Shown here: positions 9,390-20,200 of the stretch, piece by piece | Layout: the number at the start of each line of letters is the position of its first letter | How positions within the stretch are numbered: the stretch's first letter is position 1 | From: Nemertoderma westbladi | Taxonomy: Eukaryota; Xenacoelomorpha; Nemertodermatida; Nemertodermatidae | Length of the DNA stretch: 64,000 bases | Assembly: GCA_032718475.1 (NCBI GenBank) | Contig: JAUCBJ010007789.1 | Coordinates: forward strand, 40,011 to 104,010 | Direction: 5' to 3' | The notes under the pieces: generated by a model | What the model saw: only the letters and a program-made list of their open reading frames with translations | What the model was told of the DNA's origin: nothing | Database searches by the model: none | Made by a program: the position numbers and the translations under genes

Positions 9390-9927
9390 TGTGACGGGAT
9401 CCAAGAAGGATCCCGGTTTATCTGGTTGTCAATTCACGCGTCCCCGCCGTGTGTGAAAGATAAAAGCGTTTACGTTGATCGTTGTATATAATATTCGGGA
9501 TATGTATAGTATAGATATAGATAATGGATAAGATAAATATTGTTGTACGCGGAAGGCGGGAAACGGTAATTAAAATCCCGGTTCTTCCCTAGCTAAACTA
9601 TTGCTACTGTAACACCAATAACACAGTGATAACTGAAGTGAGATGATTACTGGTACCTAATGATATATTGCACGGTTTGGCCTTGCTACTGTACCTAGCC
9701 GATGCTTCCCCCCCTGATTGGCTAATATCCCTGTTGGCGCCCTTTGGAGTGTTCCCGTTCACTCCACCTATTCTCTCTCGGTTAGGGGTTTGGCCCCTGA
9801 CCCTTATTGTGTTTCTCCTTCCCATTTTGTTGGGGTGACACGAGGTTGGGTAATCAATCTCGTGCTCCCAATATTGCTTAACGGTTAACTTTATGGGTTT
9901 GGGTTAGCGGAATTGAATAAGCTAACA
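9390..9927 (-). repeat. LTR of BEL copy A (5' LTR in element orientation)
   Basis: A 538-bp sequence running from TGTGACGGGATC to AAGCTAACA on the plus strand, i.e. TGTTAGC...GTCACA in element orientation, with TG...CA ends. It is similar to the two LTRs of copy B but clearly diverged (different hairpin loop and several blocks), so the two elements are separate lineages of one family. The inner flank leads directly to the accessory ORF. Confidence 0.85.
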
Positions 9928-10396
9928 TATAATAATATAAGAGTTTATCAGTGCTTCAGAGAGATAATAATATAAGAGTTTATCAGCGCTTCAGAGAGAT
10001 AATAATATAAGAGTTTATCAGTGCTTCAGAGAGATAATAATATAAGAGTTTCAGCGCTTCAGAGAGATAATAATATAAGAGTTTCAGCGCTTCAGAGAGA
10101 TAATAATATAAGAGTTTATCAGCGCTTCAGAGAGATAATAATATAAGAGTTTATCAACGCTTCAGAGAGATAATAATATAAGAGTTTATCTGTGCTTCAG
10201 AGAGATAATAATATAAGAGTTTATCAGCGCTTCAGAGAGATAATAATATAAGAGTTTATCATTGCTTCAGAGAGATAATAATATAAGAGTTTATCAGCGC
10301 TTCAGAGAGATAATAATATAAGAGTTTATCAGTGCTTCAGAGAGATAATAATATAAGAGTTTCAGCGCTTCAGAGAGATACTAATATAAGAGTTTC
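9928..10396 (+). repeat. 35-bp satellite array, left portion
   Basis: About 13 units of the 35-bp satellite (AGAGATAATAATATAAGAGT followed by TTATCAGCGCTTC), some 33 bp long because two bases are missing. It is bounded on the left by the LTR of copy A and on the right by copy B, and continues at 17263. Confidence 0.95.
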
Positions 10397-10925
10397 TGTG
10401 ACGGGATCTACGGATCCCGGTTTATCCGTTGGGTTTTCTATCCACGCGTCCCCGCCGTGTGTGAAAGGTAAAAGAGTTCCGATGTTGGGTAATATGTATA
10501 AAGGTATAATAGTCTGATAGTTGATATAGTATAGTATGACACAACAGGTAATATATAATGGCGGTAGCGGACGGTGACAGAAGTCCCCGTTCCACCCTAC
10601 TGATCTGACTGAGTAAACTGAATGAATGATTACAGGTTACTGGTTATATTGCACGGTGGCCTTATTGCTACTCAATCGATGCCTTTCCCCCCTCTGATTG
10701 GTTGATATCCCTGTTGGCACCCTTTGGAGTGTTTCCCTTCACTCCCTGTGTTCTCTCTCGGTTAGGGGTTTGGCCCCTGACCCCTATTGTGTGTGTCTCC
10801 TTTGGGGCCTATTGTCCCCGTTTACTGGGCTGACACGAGGTTGATTGGTAATCAACCTCGTGCTCCCAATATTGCTTTATGGCTCACTCTATGGGTTTGT
10901 GTTAGCGGAATTGGATAAGCTAACA
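10397..10925 (-). repeat. LTR of copy B (3' LTR in element orientation)
   Basis: 529 bp, starts TGTGACGGGATCTACGGATC and ends GATAAGCTAACA on the plus strand. Contains a perfect 13-bp hairpin (CACGAGGTTGATT with a GGT loop, about 10832-10860) and a CGGGATC/GATCCCG hairpin at its left end. Confidence 0.92.
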
Positions 10926-10934
10926 CTCCCCCCC
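10926..10934 (-). promoter_or_regulatory. Polypurine tract of copy B
   Basis: On the minus strand GGGGGGGAG lies immediately before the TGTTAGC start of the 3' LTR. This is the place and composition expected for the primer of plus-strand DNA synthesis. Confidence 0.75.
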
Positions 10935-12924
10935 ATGCTATCTTCCCGGTGAGAAGATAGCATCCAACTAAAGTGCGCTACAATTCCGCTGGATCCCGAT
11001 CTAGCATCGGGTGTGGGGTGGGTATATTTTTTCTCGGAGTCGGCTTTCCAGGCAGCTCCCTATGGGTATGATGTCACTACCCTCTGGCGTCTCGTGTCGG
11101 GCCGATCGTGCGCTTCTCTCACACAATTTTTGTTTCCCCAACACTCTCACCACTCTACTCCAACTCTCGCATACTCCCGGACCTCCTCGTCCCACACTCT
11201 TCCTCTCACTTATCCCCCCCCACACTTGAATTGCGCCCACGCTCTCTTCGCACTCCGCACTATTACTCCATCCCTCATTGACTACCTTATCCCTTCTGAC
11301 GAATCTCACCCCCCCTCCGTGCCGTCGCACTCAGGAAATGTGAAATCGTCTGGCGTCTTGCCCCTAGTGCCATAGTCACTTAGCCCCCCAGTCCCAGTAG
11401 CTAATTGAGAAAGGTTGTATGACTATAGTACTTACACCACTCTCTCCGCACTCCGCACTATCACCTCTCCACTCTCTTGTCACTCCCTAAGGCTTTAATC
11501 TCTAATGCTACCCCTGTGCTATCATACTATCTACCTACTGCTTACTAACTCTAACTATCTAACTAACTCTGCTAACTCTACTCCACTAGCTCTGCTAACT
11601 CTACTAACTAGCTCTACTAACTCTACTCCACTCTTCTAACTACGTGGCGCTTGCGGTGCCCACAACCCCTTTACTACTACTTCCTTCTACGTGGCGCTTG
11701 CGGTGCCCACAACCACTCTACTATCTGGCACCCTTTGTGCCCTTCTACTACTCAACTACCTCTCTAACACTCTAACCATACTACTTGGCACCCTATGTGC
11801 CCTCTCTACTACTCCACTCTCTGGCACCCTATGTGCCCTCTCAACTACCTCTAACACTCTAACTCTACTACCTGGCACCCTATGTGCCCTCTCTACTACC
11901 TCTAACACTCTAACTCTACTACTTGGCACCCTATGTGCCCTCTCTACTCTTCTACTACCTGGCACCCAATGTGCCCGTCTCTACTCCTCTACTCCCCCTT
12001 TACGTCTCATCGCCTACACGTGACGCTCTGAGTGCCGGCAGAGTGGGTACGTTAATTATGTGAACTACTACTGACTCTACTAACTCTCTTCTAACTCTAC
12101 TAACTCTTTTTGTGCCCGGCACCTCTTGTGCCCGGCACCTTCTAACTCTACTAACTCTCTACTAACTCAACTAACTCTACTACTAACTCAACTAACTCTA
12201 CTACTAACTATTTTTGTGCCCGGCACCTCTTGTGCCCGGCACCCACCCTAATTAACATACCCTGCTCTTACATCAAACACGTCATCACGCCCGTGCCCCA
12301 CTAAGTTCAGCGCATTCCCTACTAACTCTAACTGCGTGGCGCTTACGGTGCCCACAACCCTCTACTGCTACTACTAACACCCCTAACTAGTGGTACTACG
12401 TACCCTCTTACTACTCTAGCTCTCTCTACTAGCTAGCGGTACAACGTACCCTCTTACTCTTACTAACTCTCTAACGGTACTACGTACCCCTTAACTCCTA
12501 CTCTCTAACGGTACTGCGTACCCTCTAACTCTTACTCTCTAACGGTACTACGTACCCCTTAACTCCTACTCTCTAACGGTACTGCGTACCCTCTAACTCT
12601 CTAACTAACTAGTGGTACTTACGTACCCTCTAACTCTAACTAACTAGCGGTACTTACGTACCCTCTAACTCTCTTCTACTAACGGTACTACACGTACCCT
12701 CTTACTAACTCTTCTACTAACGGTACTACACGTACCCTCCTACTAACTCTTCTACTAATGGTACTACACGTACCCTCCTACTAACTCTTCTACTAACGGT
12801 ACTACACGTACCCTCCTACTAACTCTTCTACTAACGGTACTACACATACCCTCCTTTAACTAACTAACTAACTAACTAACTAACTACCTAACTTCTACCT
12901 ACTCTATTATTTAATTATTTTTAA
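10935..12924 (-). repeat. 3' noncoding region of copy B with hairpin-unit arrays
   Basis: No convincing coding sequence. From about 11640 to 12860 it holds arrays of short palindromic units in CTAACT-rich spacers: GGCACCCTATGTGCC (11770-11975), GTGGCGCTTGCGGTGCCCAC, TGTGCCCGGCACC, then GGTACTACGTACC and its loop variants GGTACTTACGTACC and GGTACTACACGTACC (12390-12850). It corresponds to the 1-780 region of copy A. Confidence 0.8.
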
Positions 12925-14301
12925 TTAAATAATTATTTTATATTTTGTGCGTGGGAAGGGCGTCTCGCCCTCATTCCCACCCCCCTCAGTCCAAAACTTT
13001 GGACGACTAAAAACTCTCACGTGCCCCTTCTTCCAGTAGGCACTCTCCTGCTGCCCTCCTATACGTCCTCTAACTCTTCGCCACACTCTCTTCGACACTA
13101 CCTCCGCTAGCCTCCCCCTTCGTATGTGCGCTGGCATTAAAGGCCTCGTCGACCCCCGCTCGTTCCTTGGAACACATGGCGTCTGCCCGTGCAATGCCCC
13201 CTCGCACTGTGTCCGTCCTGCGTGTGTATGCAACACGCCTCCTTCTACTTTCCCGACTCCCTTATGTTTGCTCATGGGCTTCTCTGCCCCTGGTCTAGTC
13301 CTTTCACATCCTCTCCCTTTCCAACACTCTCCGGATCTGTGTCCTTTTACCACACATCGATGACATAGTCCGTTTGCGTCTGTGTAGGCTACACGATCTC
13401 GTTTGGGCAACGCTTGCCAGTACTTGCAACTCCTGGTCTTATGGGTTCCGTCCCGATGTAATTGACATTGGAATCCTGGATTATAGCGTTTCCTGTATAG
13501 TCCTTCACGTATCGCGCTTAGGTTTATATGTACCGATTTAATGTTTTGGTTGTCTAGACTCGGCCTACTGGGTATATTGGGATTGTGTTTATTTTTGGTG
13601 TTATTTTCTTTCTGTCCCCGCCACGGTGTGGCCCTGCTCCCAGCTAACTGTGGACTAGCAGTCCCCTGTACGGCCGCGTGTGGTGGTGACTGTCCGCACG
13701 ACCTGCTCTCGTCCAGGGAGTTCGATGTTCTTGCTCCTATCGGGGTATATTGTCGATATTGTGATGGGGGAATGTCACCCTGTCCCCCCCCGGCCGGTAT
13801 GTTTGGTACTGGGGTTGATGTTAATACATTGGGGCCCATACGTCTATCTCCAATAACTCCCCCCTCCCCTGGATATATGTTATGTCCCTGTGTATTATAG
13901 TCATGCTGTTGTACCGATATAGGCCTACCTACCTCTCGCCTACCTACCGGTATGTACTCCGCGACTTCCGGGTTTAATCCCGTCGTTCGCGCTACCCCAT
14001 CGCCTACTCTATCTCTCCCAGCATGGCCTATAATAGTATGTGCAGTAAGGCCTACAATATGTCCTGCAGTCTGCATGTGCCCTTCCGAACCGAAGTTTAT
14101 TCTTCGCGAATCTTGTATCTCCCCGCGACTACCGTACTCTCGATCGGCAGCTATATCACGTCGGGAAGTTTCCCTTCGATCCCCTATCCTGCTCTCGTCT
14201 TCGTATTTGTACGTCCTGTACCCCTCTCTTGGCGTGCGGTGCGTTTCTCCGGGGCGACGGCAATCTCCCGAAGTTCGACCCCACTGATTCCCTGACTCCA
14301 T
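12925..14301 (-). CDS. gag: Gag-like protein with zinc knuckle, copy B
   Basis: A 458-residue frame. The N-terminal half parallels the Arg-rich part of copy A's 5472-7124 ORF. The segment from SPPHAAVQGTASPQ parallels copy A's 4989-5432 ORF, with no DUF1759-type domain between them, so that domain is deleted. It then has CQLHRDGTHKTRSCKYWQAL and a clean CCHC knuckle (CHRCVVKGHRSGEC, about residues 305-318). The last part is not protease or RT; its end resembles the end of copy A pol and 3' noncoding sequence, read in part out of frame. Confidence 0.7.
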   Translation of the reverse strand: MESGNQWGRTSGDCRRPGETHRTPREGYRTYKYEDESRIGDRRETSRRDIAADREYGSRGEIQDSRRINFGSEGHMQTAGHIVGLTAHTIIGHAGRDRVGDGVARTTGLNPEVAEYIPVGRREVGRPISVQQHDYNTQGHNIYPGEGGVIGDRRMGPNVLTSTPVPNIPAGGGQGDIPPSQYRQYTPIGARTSNSLDESRSCGQSPPHAAVQGTASPQLAGSRATPWRGQKENNTKNKHNPNIPSRPSLDNQNIKSVHINLSAIREGLYRKRYNPGFQCQLHRDGTHKTRSCKYWQALPKRDRVAYTDANGLCHRCVVKGHRSGECWKGRGCERTRPGAEKPMSKHKGVGKVEGGVLHTHAGRTQCEGALHGQTPCVPRNERGSTRPLMPAHIRRGRLAEVVSKRVWRRVRGRIGGQQESAYWKKGHVRVFSRPKFWTEGGGNEGETPFPRTKYKIII

Positions 14302-14424
14302 CTCTACTATCGACGGTCCGTTATCCGTCCTCGCACTCCTATCGTTCGTGGCGACACCTTTTCTACTATCTTCTCTTCTTCTCTTTTCTGTGTAGTATTC
14401 CGGCTTGTGAGATCTCTCGTCGAC

Positions 14425-15093
14425 CTACCGGTTAAACTCCACTGTTCTTCTTCTCTCTTCTGGTCGGGCTCGACGCTTCGCCTGCCCTCTCGCGACGTCA
14501 ACCTGCCTCTCTCTGCTCGATCGCAAGCCGCTGGGGATACTCGCAATCCCCCTATTACTCTCCGTCGCCGGGTGTTGCGGTTTACCTAGCTCGGCCCGCG
14601 CATTATCCGCTGACGGCTGTGGGACACTCTCTACCCCCCCTCTCTCTCTACTAATCTCTCGCGGTGGGGTGCCCGTAGCCCCCCCCCACCCGCCACTTCT
14701 AACTTCACTATTTCTTACCACACTTCTATACCCCTCTTGTGGGGCATTCTCTGCCCCCCCTCTTTCGCCACTAATCTTATGTGGTGGGGCGCCCGTAGCC
14801 CCCCCCCACCCGCCACATCTAACTTCACTATCTCTCACTTCGTCTCTACACCCCTCTCTAGTCGACGCACTGTCTCTACTACGGCTGGGTCTATTCACCC
14901 CCGCCTCTCTCTCTACTACTGCGTGGCCCATCAGGCCTACTTCGGGTTGGCTCAACCCCGCTACTTCCTGCCTACCAACTACGTGGCCTACCAGGCCGCC
15001 GTCGGGTTGGCTCAACCCTGCCACCTCCTGCCTACTAACTACGTGGCCTACCAGGCCACCGTCTGCCGGGTTATGTACGTCCGACACGCTCAT
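14425..15093 (-). CDS. Asn-rich and repeat segment of copy B gag region
   Basis: A 222-residue frame from the first Met, but it is open without a stop upstream as far as the poly-G tract at 15380-15395, where it is Asn-rich as in copy A. It contains two to three DGGLVGHVVSRQEVAGLSQP-type repeats and two GGWGGATG units encoded through 9-base G tracts (14679-14687 and 14799-14807). In copy A the equivalent tract has 13 bases and the frame breaks there. Confidence 0.6.
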   Translation of the reverse strand: MSVSDVHNPADGGLVGHVVSRQEVAGLSQPDGGLVGHVVGRQEVAGLSQPEVGLMGHAVVEREAGVNRPSRSRDSASTREGCRDEVRDSEVRCGGWGGATGAPPHKISGERGGAENAPQEGYRSVVRNSEVRSGGWGGATGTPPREISRERGGVESVPQPSADNARAELGKPQHPATESNRGIASIPSGLRSSRERQVDVARGQAKRRARPEERRRTVEFNR

Positions 15094-15362
15094 ATTAATA
15101 GCACCATTCCCAATATTATTTGTTAAATCAATTAAATTATTAGAATTTGAAATGGGATTATTATTTAAATTATTTAAATTACTTGGATCACTACTATTCT
15201 CTAAACTTAAATTATTATTCGAATTATTTTTCGGGTTTGAATTGAAATTATTATTTAGAGTATTTGTATTTAAATTTAAATTACTACTACCCGGTAAAAT
15301 ATTATTTCCTGTAATAAAGGGATTAGGGTTATTTACTACGGTACTATTAATATTATCTACTT

Positions 15363-16644
15363 CTAACGTACTATTATTACCCCCCCCCCCCCCCCGCCCG
15401 TACGGCTACACCAGCTCTGGTTCTCTCGCTCGCTGCTTGTAAGTGGGGGCTCACTCTCTGACATTTCCAACCGCGCCAGTTCTAGTCGGCGCTGGTCTAG
15501 TTTGGCTTGATATTGCGCAAGCCTCCCTAGCTGAGCACGCAAATCTTCCCGCTCACGCTCTATCTCTATCTCTCTCTTTATGCACTCTCGTAAACTTTGC
15601 TCGGCCAACTCGGTATCTCTCGCAACCATCTCAAGCCACGTCGCCGGCTCGTCCCCTACTCTCATCTCCCGCTCTCTACACTCCTTGACTCTCTCTCTAT
15701 CCTCCCTTGCCCACTCTCTTTCTCTCTCCAACCATGCGGTTTCCTCTCTCAATTGTCTCTCTAACTCATTCTGCTCTGTCGCCACCATCGCTAATTCATA
15801 CGTCAGATTTATTTTCAGCACCCTTCTTTCTTTCGCGGAGGATGTAGCAGACTTATCGGTTGCGACGGACTCCCGCCGCCCCTCCGTCCTATCAGCTTTC
15901 CCCCGCCTCCCGGAACTTCCTCCGACCGACGAGACCGAATCCTCGGGTTTAACCTCGGATTCGCCCTCCTCAGGTCTCTTCCAACCCACTAATTTTATAT
16001 CCTGGGCATCGACTAAGTATGGCCCTATGTACACTACACTAGGTTCCATACCCCCACATTCCCATAGTTTAATCAGTTCGTTGGCAACCCCTCTCGCTCT
16101 CTCCTCGGCCAGTTCTCTCTGCCCAGAACACACTAGGTGATCAAAGTATCTGTTCGACTCACCTAGTCCTTTCCTCAGTCTCACCTCGTCTATTTTCGCC
16201 CCTCCTTTAGCCTCTCTCAGTTGCTCCCGGGTCGCGAGGTAGGCCCGTCGAAGTCGATCAGAAACCCCGACGTCCTCGTCGCCGACCTCTCTTCCGTCTC
16301 TCCGGGTCCGACGTCGTACCGACGGCCCCACCGTCGCCGTTCCGGTGGACCGTTCGTCGTCCTCGGCCTGTGGCTGGCCGGTGACATCGGTATGTCGACC
16401 CTCGCTCCGCGTCGACTCGTCTTTCTCTTCTCCTCCCTTGTCGTCTCCTTCCCTCGACTCGCTCTCCGATTGTAGACGACCCCCCACATCTTGGTTCGCC
16501 GGGTTGCTCGTTGTCAACCTGCGTCGACGTGGTCGGCGTAGCATCGATCGGCGTCGTGGGTTCGTATCGTCTCGCCGTGGCCTCGCGGATCGTTAGATCG
16601 TCGTCCGGGGTCCGCGGCGGTGTCGTTCCTCTATCTCGACTCAT
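15363..16644 (-). CDS. Accessory coiled-coil protein upstream of gag, copy B
   Basis: The main frame is 15363-16544 (393 residues). The likely start codon, by comparison with copy A, is at 16644 in another frame (RTPDDDLTIREATARRY), so a frame change lies near 16545. The conserved middle is VSDRLRRAYLATREQL, GLGESNRYFDHLVCSGQREL and YIGPYLVDAQDIKLVGW, followed by an Arg/Glu-rich coiled coil. It ends RTGGGGGGVIIVR just beyond the poly-G tract, the same arrangement as copy A. Function unknown; probably part of Gag. Confidence 0.6.
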
Positions 16645-16733
16645 CTTCGTCTTTAGTAGCTGGTCGTCGCTAGCTAGGACGGTAGCTCTATTCTATCTCT
16701 GTCAGGGCAGCTGGGCGGATCTAGTTCTGTCAC

Positions 16734-17262
16734 TGTGACGGGATCTACGGATCCCGGTTTATCCGTTGGGTTTTCTATCCACGCGTCCCCGCCGTGTGTG
16801 AAAGGTAAAAGAGTTCCGATGTTGGGTAATATGTATAAAGGTATAATAGTCTGATAGTTGATATAGTATAGTATGACACAACAGGTAATATATAATGGCG
16901 GTAGCGGACGGTGAAAGAAGTCCCCGTTCCACCCTACTGATCTGACTGAGTAAACTGAATGAATGATTACAGGTTACTGGTTATATTGCACGGTGGCCTT
17001 ATTGCTACTCAATCGATGCCTTTCCCCCCTCTGATTGGTTGATATCCCTGTTGGCACCCTTTGGAGTGTTTCCCTTCACTCCCTGTGTTCTCTCTGGGTT
17101 AGGGGTTTGGCCCCTGACCCCTATTGTGTGTGTCTCCTTTGGGGCCTATTGTCCCCGTTTACTGGGCTGACACGAGGTTGATTGGTAATCAACCTCGTGC
17201 TCCCAATATTGCTTTATGGCTCACTCTATGGGTTTGTGTTAGCGGAATTGGATAAGCTAACA
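16734..17262 (-). repeat. LTR of copy B (5' LTR in element orientation)
   Basis: Differs from the 10397-10925 LTR at only two positions that I can see (GTGAAAG for GTGACAG; CTCTGGG for CTCTCGG). The near identity indicates recent insertion. The satellite resumes at 17263 with GTTTCAGCGC. Confidence 0.92.
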
Positions 17263-20200
17263 GTTTCAGCGCTTCAGAGAGATAATAATATAAGAGTTTA
17301 TCAGTGCTTCAGAGAGATAATAATATAAGAGTTTATCAGCGCTTCAGAGAGATAATAATATAAGAGTTTATCATTGCTTCAGAGAGATAAAAATATAAGA
17401 GTTTATCAGCGCTTCAGAGAGATAATAATATAAGAGTTTATCAGTGCTTCAGAGAGATAATAATATAAGAGTTTCAGCGCTTCAGAGAGATAATAATATA
17501 AGAGTTTCAGCGCTTCAGAGAGATAATAATATAAGAGTTTATTAGTGCTTCAGAGAGATAATAATATAAGAGTTTATCAGCGCTTCAGAGAGATAATAAT
17601 ATAAGAGTTTATCAGTGCTTCAGAGAGATAATAATATAAGAGTTTTTCAGCGCTTCAGAGAGATAATAATATAAGAGTTTATCAGTGCTTCAGAGAGATA
17701 ATAATATAAGAGTTTATCAGTGCTTCAGAGATATAATAATATAAGAGTTTATCAGCGCTTCAGAGAGATAATAATATAAGAGTTTAACAGCGCTTCAGAG
17801 ATATAATAATATAAGAGTTTCAGCGCTTCAGAGAGATAATAATATAAGAGTTTATCAGCGCTTCAGAGAGATAATAATATAAGAGTTTATCAGCGCTTCA
17901 GAGAGATAATAATATAAGAGTTTATCATTGCTTCAGAGAGATAATAATATAAGAGTTTCAGCGCTTCAGAGAGATAATAATATAAGAGTTTCAGCGCTTC
18001 AGAGAGATAATAATATAAGAGTTTATCAGTGCTTCAGAGAGATAATAATATAAGAGTTTATCAGCGCTTCGGAGAGATAATAATATAAGAGTATATCATT
18101 GCTTCAGAGAGATAATAATATAAGAGTTTATCTGTGCTTCAGAGAGATAATAATATAAGAGTTTATCAGTGCTTCAGACAGTTTACCAGTGCTTCAGAGA
18201 GATAATAATATAAGAGTTTCAGCGCTTCAGAGAGATAATAATATAAGAGTTTCAGCGCTTCAGAGAGATAATAATATAAGAGTTTATCAGTGCTTCAGAG
18301 AGATAATAATATAAGAGTTTATCAGCGCTTCAGAGAGATAATAATATAAGAGTTTATCAGTGCTTCAGAGAGATAATAATATAAGAGTTTATCAGCGCTT
18401 CAGAGAGATAATAATATAAGAGTTTATCAGTGCTTCAGAGATATAATAATATAAGAGTTTATCAGCGCTTCAGAGAGATAATAATATAAGAGTTTAACAG
18501 CGCTTCAGAGATATAATAATATAAGAGTTTCAGCGCTTCAGAGAGATAATAATATAAGAGTTTATCAGCGCTTCAGAGAGATAATAATATAAGAGTTTAT
18601 CAGCGCTTCAGAGAGATAATAATATAAGAGTTTATCATTGCTTCAGAGAGATAATAATATAAGAGTTTCAGCGCTTCAGAGAGATAATAATATAAGAGAT
18701 TCAGCGCTTCAGAGAGATAATAATATAAGAGTTTATCAGTGCTTCAGAGAGATAATAATATAAGAGTTTATCAGCGCTTCAGAGAGATAATAATATAAGA
18801 GTTTATCAGCGCTTCAGAGAGATAATAATATAAGAGTATATCATTGCTTCAGAGAGATAATAATATAAGAGTTTATCTGTGCTTCAGAGAGATAATAATA
18901 TAAGAGTTTATCAGTGCTTCAGACAGTTTACCAGTGCTTCAGAGAGATAATAATATAAGAGTTTCAGCGCTTCAGAGAGATAATAATATAAGAGTTTCAG
19001 CGCTTCAGAGAGATAATAATATAAGAGTTTACCAGTGCTTCAGAGAGATAATAATATAAGAGTTTATCAGTGCTTCAGAGAGATAATAATATAAGAGTTT
19101 CAGCGCTTCAGAGATATAATAATATAAGAGTTCATCATTGCTTCAGAGAGATAATAATATAAGAGTTTATCAGTGCTTCAGAGAGATAATAATATAAGAG
19201 TTTATCAGCGCTTCAGAGAGATAATAATATAAGAGTTCATCAGTGCTTCAGAGATATAATAATATAAGAGTTTATCAGCGCTTCAGAGAGATAATAATAT
19301 AAGAGTTTATCAGCGCTTCAGAGAGATAATAATATAAGAGTTTATCAGTGCTTCAGAGATATAATAATATAAGAGTTTATCAGTGCTTCAGAGAGATAAT
19401 AATATAAGAGTTTATCAGTGCTTCAGAGAGATAATAATATAAGAGTTTATCAGCGCTTCAGAGAGATAATAATATAAGAGTTTATCAGCGCTTCAGAGAG
19501 ATAATAATATAAGAGTTTATCAGCGCTTCAGAGAGATAATAATATAAGAGTTTATCAGCGCTTCAGAGAGATAATAATATAAGAATTTATCAGCGCTTCA
19601 GAGAGATAATAATATAAGAGTTTATCAGCGCTTCAGAGAGATAATAATATAAGAGTTTATCAGTGCTTCAGAGATATAATAATATAAGAGTTTATCAGTG
19701 CTTCAGAGAGATAATAATATAAGAGTTTATCAGTGCTTCAGAGAGATAATAATATAAGAGTTTATCAGCGCTTCAGAGAGATAATAATATAAGAGTTTAT
19801 CAGCGCTTCAGAGAGATAATAATATAAGAGTTTATCAGTGCTTCAGAGAGATAATAATATAAGAGTTTATCAGTGCTTCAGAGAGATAATAATATAAGAG
19901 TTTATCAGCGCTTCAGAGAGATAATAATATAAGAGTTTATCTGTGCTTCAGAGAGATAATAATATAAGAGTTTATCAGTGCTTCAGAGAGATAATAATAT
20001 AAGAGTTTATCAGTGCTTCAGAGAGATAATAATATAAGAGTTTATCAGCGCTTCAGAGAGATAATAATATAAGAGTTTATCAGCGCTTCAGAGATATAAT
20101 AATATAAGAGTTTATCAGTGCTTCAGAGAGATAATAATATAAGAGTTTATCAGTGCTTCAGAGATATAATAATATAAGAGTTTATCAGTGCTTCAGAGAG

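Larger units (their letters stand above)
1..9927 (-). mobile_element. BEL/Pao LTR retrotransposon, copy A (3' end outside window)
   Basis: Read on the minus strand from the LTR at 9390-9927, the order is: an extra coiled-coil frame, an Asn-rich and repeat frame, a gag-like region with a DUF1759-type domain, a CCHC zinc knuckle, a DUF1758-type aspartic protease, reverse transcriptase with YVDD, Peptidase_A17/RNase H, an H2C2 integrase zinc finger, an integrase core and a DUF5641-type C-terminus. This order is diagnostic of BEL/Pao. The 3' LTR is not in the window. The coding part is split by several frame changes, so this copy is probably inactive, unless some breaks are base-calling errors in homopolymers. 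The flank next to the LTR (9928 on) is the 35-bp satellite, so the element inserted into that array. Confidence 0.9.
10397..17262 (-). mobile_element. BEL-related LTR retrotransposon, copy B, non-autonomous
   Basis: A complete 6,866-bp insertion in the 35-bp satellite. The two 529-bp LTRs differ at only two positions that I can find. The target duplication is GTTTC (10392-10396 and 17263-17267); removing the element restores a normal satellite unit. A purine tract sits next to the 3' LTR at 10926-10934. It encodes gag-like proteins but no protease, RT or integrase. Sequence just after the zinc knuckle jumps to a region matching the end of pol and the 3' noncoding region of copy A, so it is an internal-deletion derivative that probably needed enzymes from a relative such as copy A. 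Confidence 0.9.

Noticed and set aside
11691-12023. ORFs of 110 and 69 residues in the copy B 3' region
   Set aside because: They arise from the tandem GGCACCCTATGTGCC units; repeat translation only.
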